Source of the DNA: CAG-826 sp964504595 | Lineage (GTDB): Bacteria; Bacillota_I; Bacilli_A; RFN20; CAG-826 | Reading direction: 5' to 3' | DNA length: 56,746 bases | NCBI GenBank assembly: GCA_964504595.1 | Contig: CAZDEE010000010.1 | Span: 1 to 56,746, forward strand | In this document: in pieces, positions 17,973 to 27,872 of the stretch | Layout: the number at the start of each line of letters is the position of its first letter | Position numbering within the stretch: the first letter of the stretch is position 1 | Position numbers and translations under genes: made by a program | Notes under the pieces: generated by a model | What the model was told of the DNA's origin: nothing | Database searches by the model: none | What the model saw: the letters and a program-made list of their open reading frames with translations, nothing else

Positions 17973-20417
17973 CTATAGATTTGAAAATGCACTTAATGAT
18001 TTAATTGTCGCATTACATCCATTAGCAAGAACGCCAACTGCGCCACTTAAATTAACTACATTATAGTTAATATCAATATACTTTTCATCATTCATGTATA
18101 CTTTACAATTATTACCTTCTTGAATAATATTAATAGAAGCCATGTCGCCATATTCATAATCAACATCAATGCTCTTAATACTACTCACAAAGTTATAATC
18201 AACGTATTTTAAAGATAATGAAGTACCATTAAACTCAACCCTAAAGCCTTGATAACAGTTATTATTATTTGCGCCATCGGCATCACCGCTATAATGCTTA
18301 GAATAGTTTCTAATATTAAATAAAACTGCTACATGTCCTGAGGAAGGTTCATTAATTGAAAAATCAACAGTTAAATCGACATCGTTATACTTTGTTCTAG
18401 AAACAACACCACATGTTGCTTGATCATTAGAATTAATTCCTCTATTTGAAAGATACAAGTCATTTCTTACATACCAATCAGTATCATCAAATGATTGATC
18501 AAATGTAATATCAATATCATCATCATATGTTATTTCTTCTAAATGAAGTTCAGAGAATTCAACTTCATCAGCGTAGTAAATTGAAAGATAATGTTGACCT
18601 TCACTAATACTTAAATTAGCTACATTAACTAAAACATCACCATTAACATTTTTTGGTTTATCGCTCTTTATGGTATATTCTTTAACTTCACCATCATCGA
18701 TTCTAACACCTATTTTTTTACCAATGCTATCCTTTGGTACGCGAATATTTAAACTATAGTCGCCACCTTCTTCATAAATACGATATGTAGCTCTATCACC
18801 AGTGTTCTTTAAAGCTAAATTATAGCTATCAACTTGTTTATATTCTCCGCCTTTATCAACTAAAACTAATCCTGATTCTCCAGTTAAATATGATAATTTT
18901 TCATCATAGGCATTTGCTAAAATGGTATTACCATTAAATGCTTTATTGTCACTTGAACCTAAGGCAACATTTGAACAAGCGGTATAACCAATTTCTTCAA
19001 ATGTATTAGATTTAGCATAACCCATTTTACCGCCTTTAAGGGAAATGTTTAATCCGCTTTCTTTTTCAATACTATCGAAATAAAGATTAACTTTACCATT
19101 ACGATGTTGTAAACGGAATGTATGGTAAACATCAGTGCGGTATGTTTTAATTAAAGTAGTTTGATGGAGAGTATTTTTCTTACCATTCTTTACTTCATAA
19201 ATTGAAATAATATTATTTTTAAATTCTAAAATATTGTAATTATTAGAATCGACATAAGAGAAAATCATTTCTCCTTCACCAATGGTGTTAAATTCAACAG
19301 TGAATGTATCTTCAGTACTAACTGAGCTTAAATAATAATCATCTTGATTATTAAATTCACTAATATCATAAGCATTAAATGCACATCCATCTAATCCTAT
19401 CATATTCTCTTTTTTAATGTCATTTGCGACCATTTTTGATCCATTAAATGATAAGCGAGAATAGTTTAAATATCTTAAATATCCTTCTAAATTATGGTAA
19501 GTAATATAATAGCTATCCATATCAGGGCCTAATACTGTACATGAGTGGCCTAATCCATGAAAATCATCTTCTGTTGATAAAACAAGCGTTCCTTGACGAT
19601 TATAACTACTATTTTTAGAAATATCTGCACCTGCTTTTGCATAAGCATAATCAACACGATAGTCTCTTGAAAGATAGTGAGTTCCACAATAGGTAAAATA
19701 ATATTCACCATTTCTTTGTAGCATATAAGGTCCTTCATTCCATGCACCTACCTTACAATTTGCAAGTGACATTTTATAATTTCCACCTTCACTATTCTTT
19801 TTAATAGTGACCATGTCATCTTCCATCGCATAAAGATTTAATCCTGATGTGTATAAATAAACACTTTCATCTCTATCAATAAAGTAGCTTCCATCAATAC
19901 CTAAACCAATGTTGTCAGTAATCGATGTAAATGGTCCTTCTGGTGAATCACTTTCTAAAATATAATGTCCATTTCCTGAAGGTGAAGCAACAAGATAGAA
20001 TTTACCATCACGATAAATTACTTCAGGAGCATAAGGAGTTCCATCTTTAGGTACTGTGTCGGAATCATCATCGGCATAAACATATACATATCCTTCACTA
20101 TTATAACCATTATCAACTGGTTCCCATTCTAATAAATCTGATGATTTGTAAGCTTTGAAACATTTTCCACCAGTTGTGAAATAAAGATAATACATTCCAT
20201 TAAAACGATAAATAAATGGATCAGGAACTTCTCCACCATTAACACGCATCTTATTATCATAGGTGTTAATTTCATCAAAGACTCTAAATTGATCATCTCC
20301 CGCAAGTACAGGAGCGGTATTATCAGTCTTATTATTACTATTAGTGCCACATCCGGTTTGACATAGTCCTAATAATGTAAATGCCGCTAATACAAGTAAT
20401 TTGCTTTGTTTTTTCAT
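17973..20417 (-). CDS. Lipoprotein multi-domain GH43 glycosidase
   Basis: 814 residues. Lipobox signal LLVLAAFTLLGLCQTGC, then a GH43 propeller (about 45-345) with base Asp in VPDPFIYRFNG, modulator Asp in GIDGSYFID and acid Glu in WNEGPYMLQ. A beta-sandwich domain (about 360-500, ending in VNLYFDSIEK), a CBM6-like domain (about 525-640, TYRIYEEGGDYSLNIRVP) and a second laminin-G/DUF1080-like sandwich (about 650-814) follow. It probably debranches or cleaves arabinan/arabinoxylan-type chains at the surface while holding them with its binding domains. Last gene of the operon. It is colinear along its length with the signal-less protein at 23319-25436. Confidence 0.88.
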   Translation of the reverse strand: MKKQSKLLVLAAFTLLGLCQTGCGTNSNNKTDNTAPVLAGDDQFRVFDEINTYDNKMRVNGGEVPDPFIYRFNGMYYLYFTTGGKCFKAYKSSDLLEWEPVDNGYNSEGYVYVYADDDSDTVPKDGTPYAPEVIYRDGKFYLVASPSGNGHYILESDSPEGPFTSITDNIGLGIDGSYFIDRDESVYLYTSGLNLYAMEDDMVTIKKNSEGGNYKMSLANCKVGAWNEGPYMLQRNGEYYFTYCGTHYLSRDYRVDYAYAKAGADISKNSSYNRQGTLVLSTEDDFHGLGHSCTVLGPDMDSYYITYHNLEGYLRYLNYSRLSFNGSKMVANDIKKENMIGLDGCAFNAYDISEFNNQDDYYLSSVSTEDTFTVEFNTIGEGEMIFSYVDSNNYNILEFKNNIISIYEVKNGKKNTLHQTTLIKTYRTDVYHTFRLQHRNGKVNLYFDSIEKESGLNISLKGGKMGYAKSNTFEEIGYTACSNVALGSSDNKAFNGNTILANAYDEKLSYLTGESGLVLVDKGGEYKQVDSYNLALKNTGDRATYRIYEEGGDYSLNIRVPKDSIGKKIGVRIDDGEVKEYTIKSDKPKNVNGDVLVNVANLSISEGQHYLSIYYADEVEFSELHLEEITYDDDIDITFDQSFDDTDWYVRNDLYLSNRGINSNDQATCGVVSRTKYNDVDLTVDFSINEPSSGHVAVLFNIRNYSKHYSGDADGANNNNCYQGFRVEFNGTSLSLKYVDYNFVSSIKSIDVDYEYGDMASINIIQEGNNCKVYMNDEKYIDINYNVVNLSGAVGVLANGCNATIKSLSAFSNL

Positions 20418-20431
20418 ATAATTCTCCTTTT

Positions 20432-22117
20432 TTAATATCCAAAGACTCTTATTTCATTAATAAAAGTTGTTTGATTTGTTTTAAATCCAATGACTACTTT
20501 TGATGCTGTTATATCCGCAAAATCATAAACAAATGCACTAGTTGGAAATACAAATTCATATTCATTGTTTATATAATCTTCTTGGAAAGAAACATCTATT
20601 ATGGCATTTCCATCAAAGAAATTAATAAAATCAATTTGACTTAAAATAGTATCATAATAAGCACTATTATAAATACTAATTCCACCAACATGATATTCTT
20701 TATCAAAAATTAATTCGATATATGAATTACCAGCATTCAATTGAACTTCGTTCTCTTCTTGATTAGTTAAATGATAATGTTCGACTATACGATTATCAAC
20801 AGCGCGTTCGACATTATTAACATTTGTAGATCTTATTTTAGAATTTAAAGCAATATTAGAATATCCACTAATCTTTGAAGGAAGAGGTTGAATTGAATAA
20901 GTTGGTCCTTCTGCATATGGAGTTCCTTCATCATCAAAATAAATATAATCCATTGCAAACATTCTACCAGTATTGAAGTTGCCTTTATCATCCTTACCAC
21001 TATGATTTGTATGTGCATGATAACCAATCATTACTTGATCACCACATTTAAAGAAACAGTGATGGCCCGTACCTGACATAAAGCCAGTCCACTTATCATA
21101 GACTGAAGTTCCTTTCATACCACCGGCATAACCAAATAATAAATTAGTCCACATTTTTCCATTTGTATATGGCTTAGTAAAATCTCCTAATGGAGTATCA
21201 CTATAAGCGTAGCAAACACTATAATAACGATCAGGGTAATGATTTACTGAATATGTTAAATAATATTTACCATTTGGAGACTTTAACATAAATGGTCCTT
21301 CGGCAACCTTAAATGATTGGAAAGCCTCCCAAGATAGAATGTTTGTACTCTTTGTATTTGGTGAAAGTTCACCCGGTCTAATTAATATTTTATATGTATC
21401 CCAATCAGGTGTAACTGGATCCAACATTTTAACACCAACAATATATTGCATAATTCCGGTATCATATAATGAATAATACATATATATTGATCCATCATCA
21501 TCAAATAATAATGTTTGATCTAATGCACCAATACCTAATGATTTATTATGCATAAACAATGGGGCTTTAGAGCCATCAACATCCTCACCATGAGCATTCT
21601 TTCCTTTATAAGGAACAAAAGGTCCACTTGGAGATTCTGAAGTCATAACGTTAATATAACGTAAACCACCCTTCATTACATCACTATAATAAAGCCAATA
21701 AGTATTATCATAAAAATAAACTTCAGGGGCAAAAAGTGTTTTTTCACCCCAATAATCGCTTGGAGTATTTTCTATATTCATAAACAATTCAATGTTATTA
21801 AAGTCTGTTGTGTAATAGCAATCTAAAGTCTTTGAACCAGTACGATCGGTAGTTCCATAAATATAATAACCATCGCCAACTTCAATAACCGCTGGATCAG
21901 GTAAAGCCATGTCTTTTAAATCATTACGATACCATTTTGCTTCATCAAATTCTGGTTTTGTTCCAATTCCATAGTCGTTATATTCTAGATTTGTGGATGT
22001 TGGTTTAGCTTGATCAGAAGCGGAGACTTCTCCAAGAACTAATTTGTCGCTATTACCTCCACATCCAGATAAAACCATTAAGAATCCAAGAAAACCATAT
22101 AAAATTCTTTTATTCAT
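20432..22117 (-). CDS. Lipoprotein GH43 glycosidase with discoidin-like C-terminus
   Basis: 561 residues. Signal ends in the lipobox LMVLSGCGGN. The propeller (about 60-420) shows base Asp in ALPDPAVIEV, modulator Asp in GALDQTLLFDDDGSIYMYY and acid Glu in VAEGPFMLK, with TLFAPEVYFYDNTYWLYYS between. The last ~140 residues (NIALNSKIRST...NEIRVFGY) look like an F5/8-type-C (CBM32-like) carbohydrate-binding sandwich. Surface enzyme, probably arabinan- or xylan-active. Gaps to its neighbours are 14 and 18 bases. Confidence 0.87.
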   Translation of the reverse strand: MNKRILYGFLGFLMVLSGCGGNSDKLVLGEVSASDQAKPTSTNLEYNDYGIGTKPEFDEAKWYRNDLKDMALPDPAVIEVGDGYYIYGTTDRTGSKTLDCYYTTDFNNIELFMNIENTPSDYWGEKTLFAPEVYFYDNTYWLYYSDVMKGGLRYINVMTSESPSGPFVPYKGKNAHGEDVDGSKAPLFMHNKSLGIGALDQTLLFDDDGSIYMYYSLYDTGIMQYIVGVKMLDPVTPDWDTYKILIRPGELSPNTKSTNILSWEAFQSFKVAEGPFMLKSPNGKYYLTYSVNHYPDRYYSVCYAYSDTPLGDFTKPYTNGKMWTNLLFGYAGGMKGTSVYDKWTGFMSGTGHHCFFKCGDQVMIGYHAHTNHSGKDDKGNFNTGRMFAMDYIYFDDEGTPYAEGPTYSIQPLPSKISGYSNIALNSKIRSTNVNNVERAVDNRIVEHYHLTNQEENEVQLNAGNSYIELIFDKEYHVGGISIYNSAYYDTILSQIDFINFFDGNAIIDVSFQEDYINNEYEFVFPTSAFVYDFADITASKVVIGFKTNQTTFINEIRVFGY

Positions 22118-22135
22118 ATTATTTTACCTCTTTTA

Positions 22136-23317
22136 CTATCTAACTATAAAACTTGGACCATCTAATTCAATTTCAAAAGATGGTTTATAATTAACAACTT
22201 TTTCAGTATCAGGATCAACATAAGATACATATGGATATTCATTTTCATCCCACACTAATTTATCCATAAACAAGTGACGGGTTCTAAAATTATCTGCAGC
22301 ACTATATGCATGATAATAAATCCATAAATCGCCTTTATCATCTTTAAATATTGAATTATGACCAGGACCATAAATAGGACGATCACTATCCATTCCCGCC
22401 CACAAAACATTATTACCTCTAGTAATACCAGAACCTGAAGTAGTTAATGCAAAGCCATTTGAATCGATATAAGGCCCTGTTATGCTCTTACTTTTTCCAA
22501 CAAGAACACGATATGAAGAATTTTTACCTTCACAACAAGTTCCAGCACTTCCAAAATAATAATAATAATCATTTTCTTTAATTATATAGCTTCCTTCATA
22601 GGTTGAGCCATCCCATGGTCCAGGTTTTCCGGCAATTAAAACCTTATTTTCTTTTTGATATTCAACGCCATCTTTACAACCCATTCCATCTTCGGTTAAT
22701 TCAACTACATATAAACCTCTAAATGAGCCAACAGCCATGTAAACACTTCCATCTTCTTCAACAAAGACTTGTGGATCGATACAATTTTCTATACCAATTT
22801 CTCTAATGTCAAATAATTTACCCTTATCTTCATATGGTCCTCCGATATCATCAGCAACAGCGTAACCAATTCCACATGGTAAATCCCAACCACTTAAAGA
22901 ATAGTAATAAATCCATTTATCTTTAACTTTGACAACATCAGGTGCCCAAATACCAAATTTTGATGATGGCTCATTAGGATAAACATCACTATGCCATGTA
23001 GGTTTTGAAAATAAATTTGTTGAAAAAACTTCAAAACTACAGCCATCTTCACTTTTTAAAACGACTTGATTAGTTGAAAAAACATAAAGACAGCCATCAT
23101 CACCTTTAACTATTGAAGGATCTGCAACTTCACCTGTATAATCATAACCTGTCTTGTCTGTAACGATTACAGGATTTGAATATGTCGCACATGAATAGGT
23201 ATACTCAATATGCGAAGTAGTTGTTGTTGGTGTTGCCGCAGGTGAATTAACATTACAACTAGATAAAAATGTTATAAAACCCACTGTAAGTCCAAAAGCA
23301 AATCTTAATTTTTTCAT
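22136..23317 (-). CDS. Lipoprotein GH43 glycosidase, single domain
   Basis: 393 residues. Lipobox signal TVGFITFLSSC, a Thr/Pro-rich linker, then one GH43 propeller. Base Asp in GEVADPSIVKG, APDVVKVKDKWIYYYS, modulator Asp in ENCIDPQVFVEEDGSVYMA, acid Glu in TYEGSYIIKEN, and the conserved active-site His segment GPGHNSIFKDD. There are no binding modules. The propeller is the closest here to the classical short arabinanase/xylosidase type, but the bond cleaved cannot be fixed by eye. It starts 1 base from the stop of the next upstream gene. Confidence 0.88.
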   Translation of the reverse strand: MKKLRFAFGLTVGFITFLSSCNVNSPAATPTTTTSHIEYTYSCATYSNPVIVTDKTGYDYTGEVADPSIVKGDDGCLYVFSTNQVVLKSEDGCSFEVFSTNLFSKPTWHSDVYPNEPSSKFGIWAPDVVKVKDKWIYYYSLSGWDLPCGIGYAVADDIGGPYEDKGKLFDIREIGIENCIDPQVFVEEDGSVYMAVGSFRGLYVVELTEDGMGCKDGVEYQKENKVLIAGKPGPWDGSTYEGSYIIKENDYYYYFGSAGTCCEGKNSSYRVLVGKSKSITGPYIDSNGFALTTSGSGITRGNNVLWAGMDSDRPIYGPGHNSIFKDDKGDLWIYYHAYSAADNFRTRHLFMDKLVWDENEYPYVSYVDPDTEKVVNYKPSFEIELDGPSFIVR

Positions 23318-23318
23318 A

Positions 23319-25436
23319 CTATTTGTCCTCCTCTAAATTAATGATTTCTATTTCTTTAAATAATCCACTCGCGTGGTTATTATAAATTCCTAAAGCCCCT
23401 TGTAAAAAGAAATAATTATCTTTTATTTTATAAATTAATTGATTATCTAAATAGAATGAGACACTTTCATTATCTTTTCTTATTTTAAAATCAAATGTAT
23501 CTTTTGAAGGTTTTTTCATTTTATATAAAACCTTGCTATGCATATAATTAGTTCTAATTATTTTAATAAACTTAGAATTCATAACGAACATCCAACCCAT
23601 AAATGAGTAAGCATTTTCAAATTCATTAGTCTTTCCATAATTATTAACATCACAAATTAAACCGACAAATCGATCATCATCTGTTGGTAATCCAACTAGT
23701 TTAAGATTGGCTTTAAATTCATATAATCGATACTCTTCTTTGCTTAAAAGAGCGTTACGATCATTTTCTAAATACAATCCCGTTGGTAATGTTAAATAAT
23801 GATGATAAATATTTACATTATCTAAATAATTATCACTATTAATTAAAGTTGGATGTCCTTTTCTTCTAATTTGAACAATTTCATTTGTTGCTCTTATTCC
23901 AGTTAACTTAAAGGAATGTTTACCTTTAGTTAAATAAATTGAACATAGGAAATTATTTCCTTTGTTTAATTGACATTCAATAACTTGTTTGTCGATTAAA
24001 AGCTTAATTTTTCCTTCTTTATGGACTTTAATATATAAATTATATTCTCCATTTTCTTCTATATAGAAATTTAAACTATTTTCATCTTTATTTTGAATAG
24101 AATTCGCTAAAAAGAAGGTATCCTTTTTTATACATTCAACATCACTAGTTCCATAAGCAAATAAAGAATAAGCTAAATAACTATCGATAAGTTTATTATT
24201 TTCAAAGCCAATTCTTCCTTTTCTAATTGTCAACTTCTCTTTTAATATCAATTCCATATCATCTAAATATAAAGTTAACAGCTTATGATCATATTGTAAT
24301 CTAATGGAATGAATTACTTCTAAATCATATTTCTTTCGTAATGAGTACTTAATAATTGAATTTTCAACATCATTATTATTTTCAATAAATTCAATTGAAT
24401 CTTCATTAAGTAAAACATATTGATTATTATTCTTATCTTGATAAGAAATAAATAATTTAACATTTTTACCAATAAAGTTGTATTCAACAGAAAATCTCTT
24501 ATTATCAAATACTTTATCACTAAGATAATTTTCTTCATTAATTCTTCTTTCAAAATATGGTCTATCAAAAAGAATATTATTATTTTCACTAATTCCATTA
24601 ACCAACATTTGACCATAATTATCAAACATTAATCTAGAAATATTTAAATAACGTTCTCCATTAGGCATCATATTATGATAAGCAATATAATAACTATCTA
24701 GATTAGGTCCTAAAAATGTCATAGAGTGACCTAAACCATAGAAATTATTTTTTGTTGAGATAAGTAATGTATCTTTAAAATCTAAAGCATCTTTGCTTAA
24801 ACTCTTACCACTAGAATAATCTACACGATAGGCATTACTTAAAAAATGCGTTCCAGTATAAGTTAAATAATAATATCCATACCTTTTTAACATAAATGGA
24901 CCTTCAGTCCAGTTACCTATTGATGTATTAGCAAAATTATAATAATCATCAAACAGCATAAAATCGGAGTCACGATTATCTTCTTTCAATCTCTTAATCG
25001 TAATTCCGCTTTCACTAGCGCGTAAAAAGTAATTATACTCTGATGAATCTTTAAAGAAACTTCCATCAATTAATTCTTGAATGTTATCGTTATAAGCTTC
25101 ATAAGGACCTTCAATATTTTTACCTCGATAGATTCGATGTCCATTTCCTGAAGGTGAACTCACTATATAAAAATAACCATTATCGTACATAATTTCTGGC
25201 GCAAAAGCATACTTCAAATATTCATCACACGCAACGATACCATTATCTTCATTTACATAATTCCATTTAATTAAATCTACTGATTTTAAAAGGACAAGGC
25301 CTTTCTCCTTTGTGCAAATTAAATAATAAATACCGTTAAATTTATAGATAAAAGGGTCGGCGGCGTTTTTATAAACGTCGCCATTTCTTCTTTTGCTATT
25401 AAAAATATTTTTATAGAATCGAATACCCTTTTTCAT
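23319..25436 (-). CDS. Cytosolic multi-domain GH43, paralogue of the 814-residue lipoprotein
   Basis: 705 residues without signal peptide, beginning MKKGIRFYKNIFNSKRR and reaching the catalytic Asp (AADPFIYKFNG) near residue 28. Modulator Asp in LIDGSFFKD and acid Glu in WTEGPFMLKR are conserved, as is GHSMTFLGPNLDSYYIAYHN. The domains after the propeller follow the 814-residue lipoprotein one by one (beta-sandwich, CBM6-like, second sandwich), which shows duplication and then loss or gain of secretion. Very Lys/Asn/Ile-rich, more so than the lipoprotein copy. It would act on imported oligosaccharides. Only 2 bases separate it from the ATPase gene. Confidence 0.87.
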   Translation of the reverse strand: MKKGIRFYKNIFNSKRRNGDVYKNAADPFIYKFNGIYYLICTKEKGLVLLKSVDLIKWNYVNEDNGIVACDEYLKYAFAPEIMYDNGYFYIVSSPSGNGHRIYRGKNIEGPYEAYNDNIQELIDGSFFKDSSEYNYFLRASESGITIKRLKEDNRDSDFMLFDDYYNFANTSIGNWTEGPFMLKRYGYYYLTYTGTHFLSNAYRVDYSSGKSLSKDALDFKDTLLISTKNNFYGLGHSMTFLGPNLDSYYIAYHNMMPNGERYLNISRLMFDNYGQMLVNGISENNNILFDRPYFERRINEENYLSDKVFDNKRFSVEYNFIGKNVKLFISYQDKNNNQYVLLNEDSIEFIENNNDVENSIIKYSLRKKYDLEVIHSIRLQYDHKLLTLYLDDMELILKEKLTIRKGRIGFENNKLIDSYLAYSLFAYGTSDVECIKKDTFFLANSIQNKDENSLNFYIEENGEYNLYIKVHKEGKIKLLIDKQVIECQLNKGNNFLCSIYLTKGKHSFKLTGIRATNEIVQIRRKGHPTLINSDNYLDNVNIYHHYLTLPTGLYLENDRNALLSKEEYRLYEFKANLKLVGLPTDDDRFVGLICDVNNYGKTNEFENAYSFMGWMFVMNSKFIKIIRTNYMHSKVLYKMKKPSKDTFDFKIRKDNESVSFYLDNQLIYKIKDNYFFLQGALGIYNNHASGLFKEIEIINLEEDK

Positions 25437-25438
25437 AA

Positions 25439-27859
25439 TTATTTAATTGCATCTCCACTTCCGATATCAAATACATGGATTTTTTCACCATTCATTGACA
25501 CCTTAATTTCTGTATGTGGCTTAACTAATGTACCAGTTGAAACTTTAGCAATAAAGTTTGCATCATTCCATGTGGTATGAACTAATAATTCACTACCCAT
25601 TAATTCAACAACATCCGCAGATATTACAAATGGATTTGTTTTCTTTGGGTTAGCATATTCATTATCAAGATGGACATGTTCTGGACGAACACCAATCTTG
25701 ACTTCATGCTTGCCTGTTAAAGCTACTTCATATTCATTTAATAAACGTAAAGCAACATCATATAAGTTGTTAACAAATGCGATATCAACTGAATTTAAGT
25801 TAACTCTAATAGCTTTTTTCTTATCATCTTTCTTTCTACGTTTTTGATAATATAATGTATCATCAGCTTTAGTTTCAGTTTCACTAAATACTTGTGCATT
25901 ATGTAATTTACCAATATCACGTGAATCCATTTTTTCAAATGTTAACAATTCTTTACGAACAATACGAATCCATTTTCTAGCATCAAGTGGTAAAATCTTT
26001 TCACCATTAATTTCATTAAGCTTTGCTAAAATAGCATTTGCGCCCTTTTCAACGTTCGCGTTTGTTAAATCGATAATTTCCTTAATCATCGCTTTATATT
26101 CGTTAAGAATATCTTCTTTTCTTTCTCCTGCATAAGCCTTTAAAGATTCTTTTGCAAGATTATATTGTTCAGTTATTAATTCAAGTGCTTTTTTACCATG
26201 TTCATCATCAATGGTCTTAATAACTTCTAAAGCCTCTTCAATTTTCTTAACATTACGATCTAAATGAATAAATTTTAATTCATTTTTAAATGCTTCTTTC
26301 TTATTTGTTAAGAAATCACTAATTAAACTTGTGACTTTTTCAGAATATTCATTACGATAAACTTTTACTAAACCTAAAATTTCTTTTAAGCCTTTTTCAA
26401 ATTTTTCTAAACCAAAATAATGATCAGTAAATAGTACTTCATCAATAATCTTTAAAGCGTGCATTTTCTTGAAATCTGGTAATTCAAGCATACGTTTAAT
26501 ATCAGCATACTTTTCTTGATAGAAACGATTATGAGTTTCAATGAATTCTTTGCTCATTTGAATTTTATAACCATCTTTTAAAACTATTAAACCATTATCA
26601 TAGTTAGCTTTGACAATATTCATCGCAGGTGAACCAATAAATGTCGCTACAAAGATATTATTTGGATGAGAATAAATTTCTTGAGGAGCGCCTATTTGTT
26701 GAACCCATCCTTTTGACATAACTGCAATTTTAGTTGCCATTGTCATAGCTTCAGTTTGGTCATGGGTAACATAAATTGTTGTCGCACCTATTTGTTCATG
26801 AATACGAACAATTTCACTTCTCATTTGAACTCTTAATTTAGCATCTAAGTTACTTAATGGCTCATCCATTAAGAATAATTTTGCATTACGAACAATTGCT
26901 CTACCTAAAGCAACACGTTGCATTTGTCCACCGGATAATTCTTTTGGACGACGATCTAAATATGGTCCTAAATCAAGAATTTTTGCAGCTTCAAAAACTT
27001 TATTTCTAATTTCTTCTTTGGTTAATCTAACATCATGATATTCGATTTTACCATCTTTAATTAAACGATAGCATTCATCAACTTCATATCCTTTTGATGT
27101 AAGATTAGCTTTTTCTTTAGCAATTGCTTCATTAGCGTCTTTAATTATCTTCTCTTTTAAAGTAATACGTACTTCTTTACCTTCTTTATCTTTAAATACT
27201 TGAACAGTTTCAAAAGAATCAATATCCACAATTGGATAAGATAAAATAATTTTTGAAGCTTTATCGCTTATTTTTAAACGAGTGCTAATATATGCTGGTT
27301 TATTTGTATAATTTAAATTACGATCATTTGCATCTACAATTGCATCAACGATATCACTTGGATGTTCAATAACCTCTAAAACTTGATTCCAGGCTACTAA
27401 AACCTCGCTCTTTTTCTCTTTATGATATTTTCTAACTCTTAAAGGGAAAGCAATATTATCAAAAACTGTCATTTGAGGATACAATGCATAAGCTTGGAAA
27501 ACCATAGAAATATCACGATTCTTTGATGGAAGATAATTGGATAAAACTTTATTAATATAAAGATATCCACTTGTAATATCTTCTAATCCCGCAATCATTC
27601 TTAAGGTTGTAGATTTACCACATCCTGAAGGTCCAACCAAAACAATAAAATCATGTTCTTTAATATCGATATTAAAATCATATACTGCTTGAACACCATT
27701 AGGATATATTTTATTTATATCTTTTAAACTAACAAATGCTTCAACACCGCCATTGACAACACGATTATCATGTTCTTTTAAGATTCTTCCAGCTTCTTTT
27801 AAAGGAACAACCGTGCTTCCATCAATAGGTTCAATATTTTCATTTACTACTTTTGCCAT
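25439..27859 (-). CDS. msmK: Giant MsmK/UgpC-type sugar ABC ATPase with two large insertions
   Basis: Energises CUT1 sugar importers. Core motifs: Walker A GPSGCGKST (about 76), Q-loop VFQAYALYPQMTVFDN, signature LSGGQMQRVALGRA (about 308), Walker B LFLMDEPLSNLDAKL, H-loop YVTHDQTEAM, and TOBE segment IGVRPEHVHL (about 722). The family norm is about 365 residues; this one has 806. Extra parts are an N-terminal ~40 residues, ~130 residues between Q-loop and signature (about 150-278), and ~275 charged, largely helical residues (about 440-715) inside the regulatory domain. I chose ATG 27859, with AGGAGG 8 bases ahead overlapping the GH2 stop; a TTG two codons earlier is less likely. Long versions of such ATPases are known in mycoplasmas. 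Confidence 0.9.
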   Translation of the reverse strand: MAKVVNENIEPIDGSTVVPLKEAGRILKEHDNRVVNGGVEAFVSLKDINKIYPNGVQAVYDFNIDIKEHDFIVLVGPSGCGKSTTLRMIAGLEDITSGYLYINKVLSNYLPSKNRDISMVFQAYALYPQMTVFDNIAFPLRVRKYHKEKKSEVLVAWNQVLEVIEHPSDIVDAIVDANDRNLNYTNKPAYISTRLKISDKASKIILSYPIVDIDSFETVQVFKDKEGKEVRITLKEKIIKDANEAIAKEKANLTSKGYEVDECYRLIKDGKIEYHDVRLTKEEIRNKVFEAAKILDLGPYLDRRPKELSGGQMQRVALGRAIVRNAKLFLMDEPLSNLDAKLRVQMRSEIVRIHEQIGATTIYVTHDQTEAMTMATKIAVMSKGWVQQIGAPQEIYSHPNNIFVATFIGSPAMNIVKANYDNGLIVLKDGYKIQMSKEFIETHNRFYQEKYADIKRMLELPDFKKMHALKIIDEVLFTDHYFGLEKFEKGLKEILGLVKVYRNEYSEKVTSLISDFLTNKKEAFKNELKFIHLDRNVKKIEEALEVIKTIDDEHGKKALELITEQYNLAKESLKAYAGERKEDILNEYKAMIKEIIDLTNANVEKGANAILAKLNEINGEKILPLDARKWIRIVRKELLTFEKMDSRDIGKLHNAQVFSETETKADDTLYYQKRRKKDDKKKAIRVNLNSVDIAFVNNLYDVALRLLNEYEVALTGKHEVKIGVRPEHVHLDNEYANPKKTNPFVISADVVELMGSELLVHTTWNDANFIAKVSTGTLVKPHTEIKVSMNGEKIHVFDIGSGDAIK

Positions 27860-27872
27860 ATGCAAATTCCTC

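Noticed and set aside
24320..24625. 101-residue minus-strand frame inside a GH43 gene
   Set aside because: Alternative frame of the 705-residue GH43; Ile/Leu/Met-rich composition of an out-of-frame translation.
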